The notes under the pieces: model-generated
Seen by the model: only the letters and a program-made list of their open reading frames with translations
Databases searched by the model: none
What the model was told of the DNA's origin: nothing
Assembly (NCBI GenBank): GCA_034006575.1
Contig: JAVESN010000015.1
Location: forward strand, 1-22,990
Direction of reading: 5' to 3'
DNA length: 22,990 bases
From: Methanimicrococcus sp034006575
Lineage (GTDB): Archaea; Halobacteriota; Methanosarcinia; Methanosarcinales; Methanosarcinaceae
Program-made: the position numbers and the translations under genes
In this document: positions 22,088-22,990 of the stretch, piece after piece
Layout of the letters: every line of letters begins with the position of its first letter
Position numbering within the stretch: position 1 is the first letter of the stretch

Positions 22088-22843
22088 ATGGCATTTCAAA
22101 TCATTCCGGCCGTCGATATAAAAGGCGGCAAATGCGTTCAACTGGTTCAAGGGATTTTGGGCAGCGAAAGGATTACGTTGGACGACCCGGCGGCAACGGC
22201 TTTAAATTGGGTTTTGCGCGGCGCGAAAACGCTTCATTTGATTGATTTGGACGGCGCTTTTGAAGGGAGCCGAAAGAATGCCGAAATTATTGAAAACATC
22301 ATATCGCGCGCAAAGCCGCATGGAACGGAAATTCAAATCGGCGGCGGCATTCGCTCTTTTGAAGACGCCGAAAAGATTTTATCCGCCGGCGCGGATCGCG
22401 TCATTCTCAGTACGGTCGCGATGAAAAATCCACAAATCGTCCGAGACCTTTCGGAAAGTTTTGGAAAAGAATCGATTGTTGTCGGTTTGGACGCAAAAAA
22501 CAATCGTGTCGCGATTGAAGGGTGGACAAAACTATCCGATAAAAGCCCGACAGATGTCGGAAAACAATTTGAAGAATTGGGCGCGGGATACATTTTGTTT
22601 ACAAACATAGATACGGAAGGTTTGTTAAAAGGCATTGACATCCGGCCGACCAAAGATTTGATTGATTCCGTCGGCATTCCGGTCATCGCGTCGGGCGGCG
22701 TTACCTCTACGGATGATTTATTGAAATTAAAAGAGGCCGGCGCTTACGGCGTCGTTGTCGGCAGCGCGCTTTATACAAACAAATTTACCATCGAAAACGC
22801 GATTCAAGTTTTGGAAAGAAATCAAAAAATTATCAATTCATAA
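22088..22843 (+). CDS. hisA: Phosphoribosylformimino-5-aminoimidazole carboxamide ribotide isomerase
   Basis: HisA carries out the fourth step of histidine synthesis, an Amadori-type isomerisation. This 251-residue TIM barrel has the N-terminal catalytic Asp in IPAVDIKGGKCVQLVQG, the phosphate loops IQIGGGIRSFEDAEK and VIASGGVTSTDDLLKL, and the second catalytic Asp region in GWTKLSDKSPTDVGKQFEELG. The strict two-fold repeat of the barrel is visible in the paired Gly-Gly phosphate motifs. ATG 22088 is preferred over the in-frame TTG at 22082. AAGGGCGG lies just upstream. It follows hisG by 12 bases in one operon. A hairpin near 22872-22898 may end the transcript. Confidence 0.96.
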   Translation: MAFQIIPAVDIKGGKCVQLVQGILGSERITLDDPAATALNWVLRGAKTLHLIDLDGAFEGSRKNAEIIENIISRAKPHGTEIQIGGGIRSFEDAEKILSAGADRVILSTVAMKNPQIVRDLSESFGKESIVVGLDAKNNRVAIEGWTKLSDKSPTDVGKQFEELGAGYILFTNIDTEGLLKGIDIRPTKDLIDSVGIPVIASGGVTSTDDLLKLKEAGAYGVVVGSALYTNKFTIENAIQVLERNQKIINS

Positions 22844-22871
22844 TCCATTATCGAGACCGATTGACATTCGT

Positions 22872-22898
22872 CGATTTCAATTCTAAATTTGAAAATCG
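22872..22898 (+). terminator. Hairpin after hisA
   Basis: CGATTTCAA (22872-22880) pairs with TTGAAAATCG (22889-22898), with one bulged A, around an 8-base loop. It is followed by TTTT and then A-rich repeats, so it is only a moderate terminator candidate. Confidence 0.5.
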
Positions 22899-22924
22899 TT
22901 TTAAAAATAAAAACCGTTTTAAAA

Positions 22925-22990
22925 GTAAAAATTGTTAAAAGTAAAAATTGTTTAAATGTAAAAATTGTTTAAATGTAAAAATTGTTTAAA
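22925..22990. repeat. 16-17 bp tandem repeat running off the window end
   Basis: Units GTAAAAATTGTTTAAAT begin at 22941, 22958 and 22975. A 16-bp variant lies at 22925. The array is still in phase at the last base, so it continues beyond the window. Confidence 0.9.

Overview
The window looks like a chromosomal segment of a methanogenic archaeon of the Methanosarcinales. It carries archaeal-only or archaeal-type genes: homodimer-type tRNA-splicing endonuclease EndA, Pus10, eL21, Rpb4-like RpoF, aIF2-alpha, Nop10, archaeal AdoMet synthetase and a PAC2-family protein. It has archaeal TATA-type promoters, low-GC spacers and Shine-Dalgarno sites. A DUF2209 gene and a secreted beta-helix surface protein fit Methanosarcinaceae. 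The very AT-rich spacers and surface proteins suggest a host-associated member such as Methanimicrococcus, but that is inference.

Layout. 1-386: C-terminus of a large surface protein. 658-3560: endA, a DUF2209 gene and hflX on the plus strand. 3806-5528: an Lrp/AsnC regulator followed by a class I/II aminotransferase. 5878-7524: a sodium:solute symporter, followed by a long 30-bp minisatellite. 8402-9943: a secreted parallel beta-helix protein with 16 Val-Asp-Pro repeats, ending at a hairpin plus a run of 48 T. 10138-10896 (minus): a NIF3-family protein, divergent from engB-pus10 (11303-13380) across a 12-bp tandem array. 13889-14714: eL21 and rpoF. 15187-17030: aIF2-alpha, nop10 (too short for a simple ORF screen) and a PAC2 gene. 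17267-18664: glmM. 18820-19470: an unrecognised secreted, membrane-anchored protein. 19534-20742 (minus): metK. 21203-22843: hisG and hisA.

The most important observation is in hisG. The reading frame meets TAG at codon 230 and continues in the same frame for 60 more codons that encode the expected HisG C-terminal regulatory domain, ending in TAA 12 bases before hisA. The full product would be 290 residues, the normal long-form length. All 20 other genes here end in TAA (15) or TGA (5) and none in TAG. In a Methanosarcinales background this points to pyrrolysine insertion in a histidine-biosynthesis enzyme, placed between the catalytic and feedback domains.

The second theme is that most intergenic regions carry a private short tandem repeat (periods of about 9, 12, 13, 14, 17, 28-29 and 30 bp). 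Several lie directly after a stop codon or inside a promoter region. At least one, downstream of the PAC2 gene, looks seeded by the last bases of that gene.
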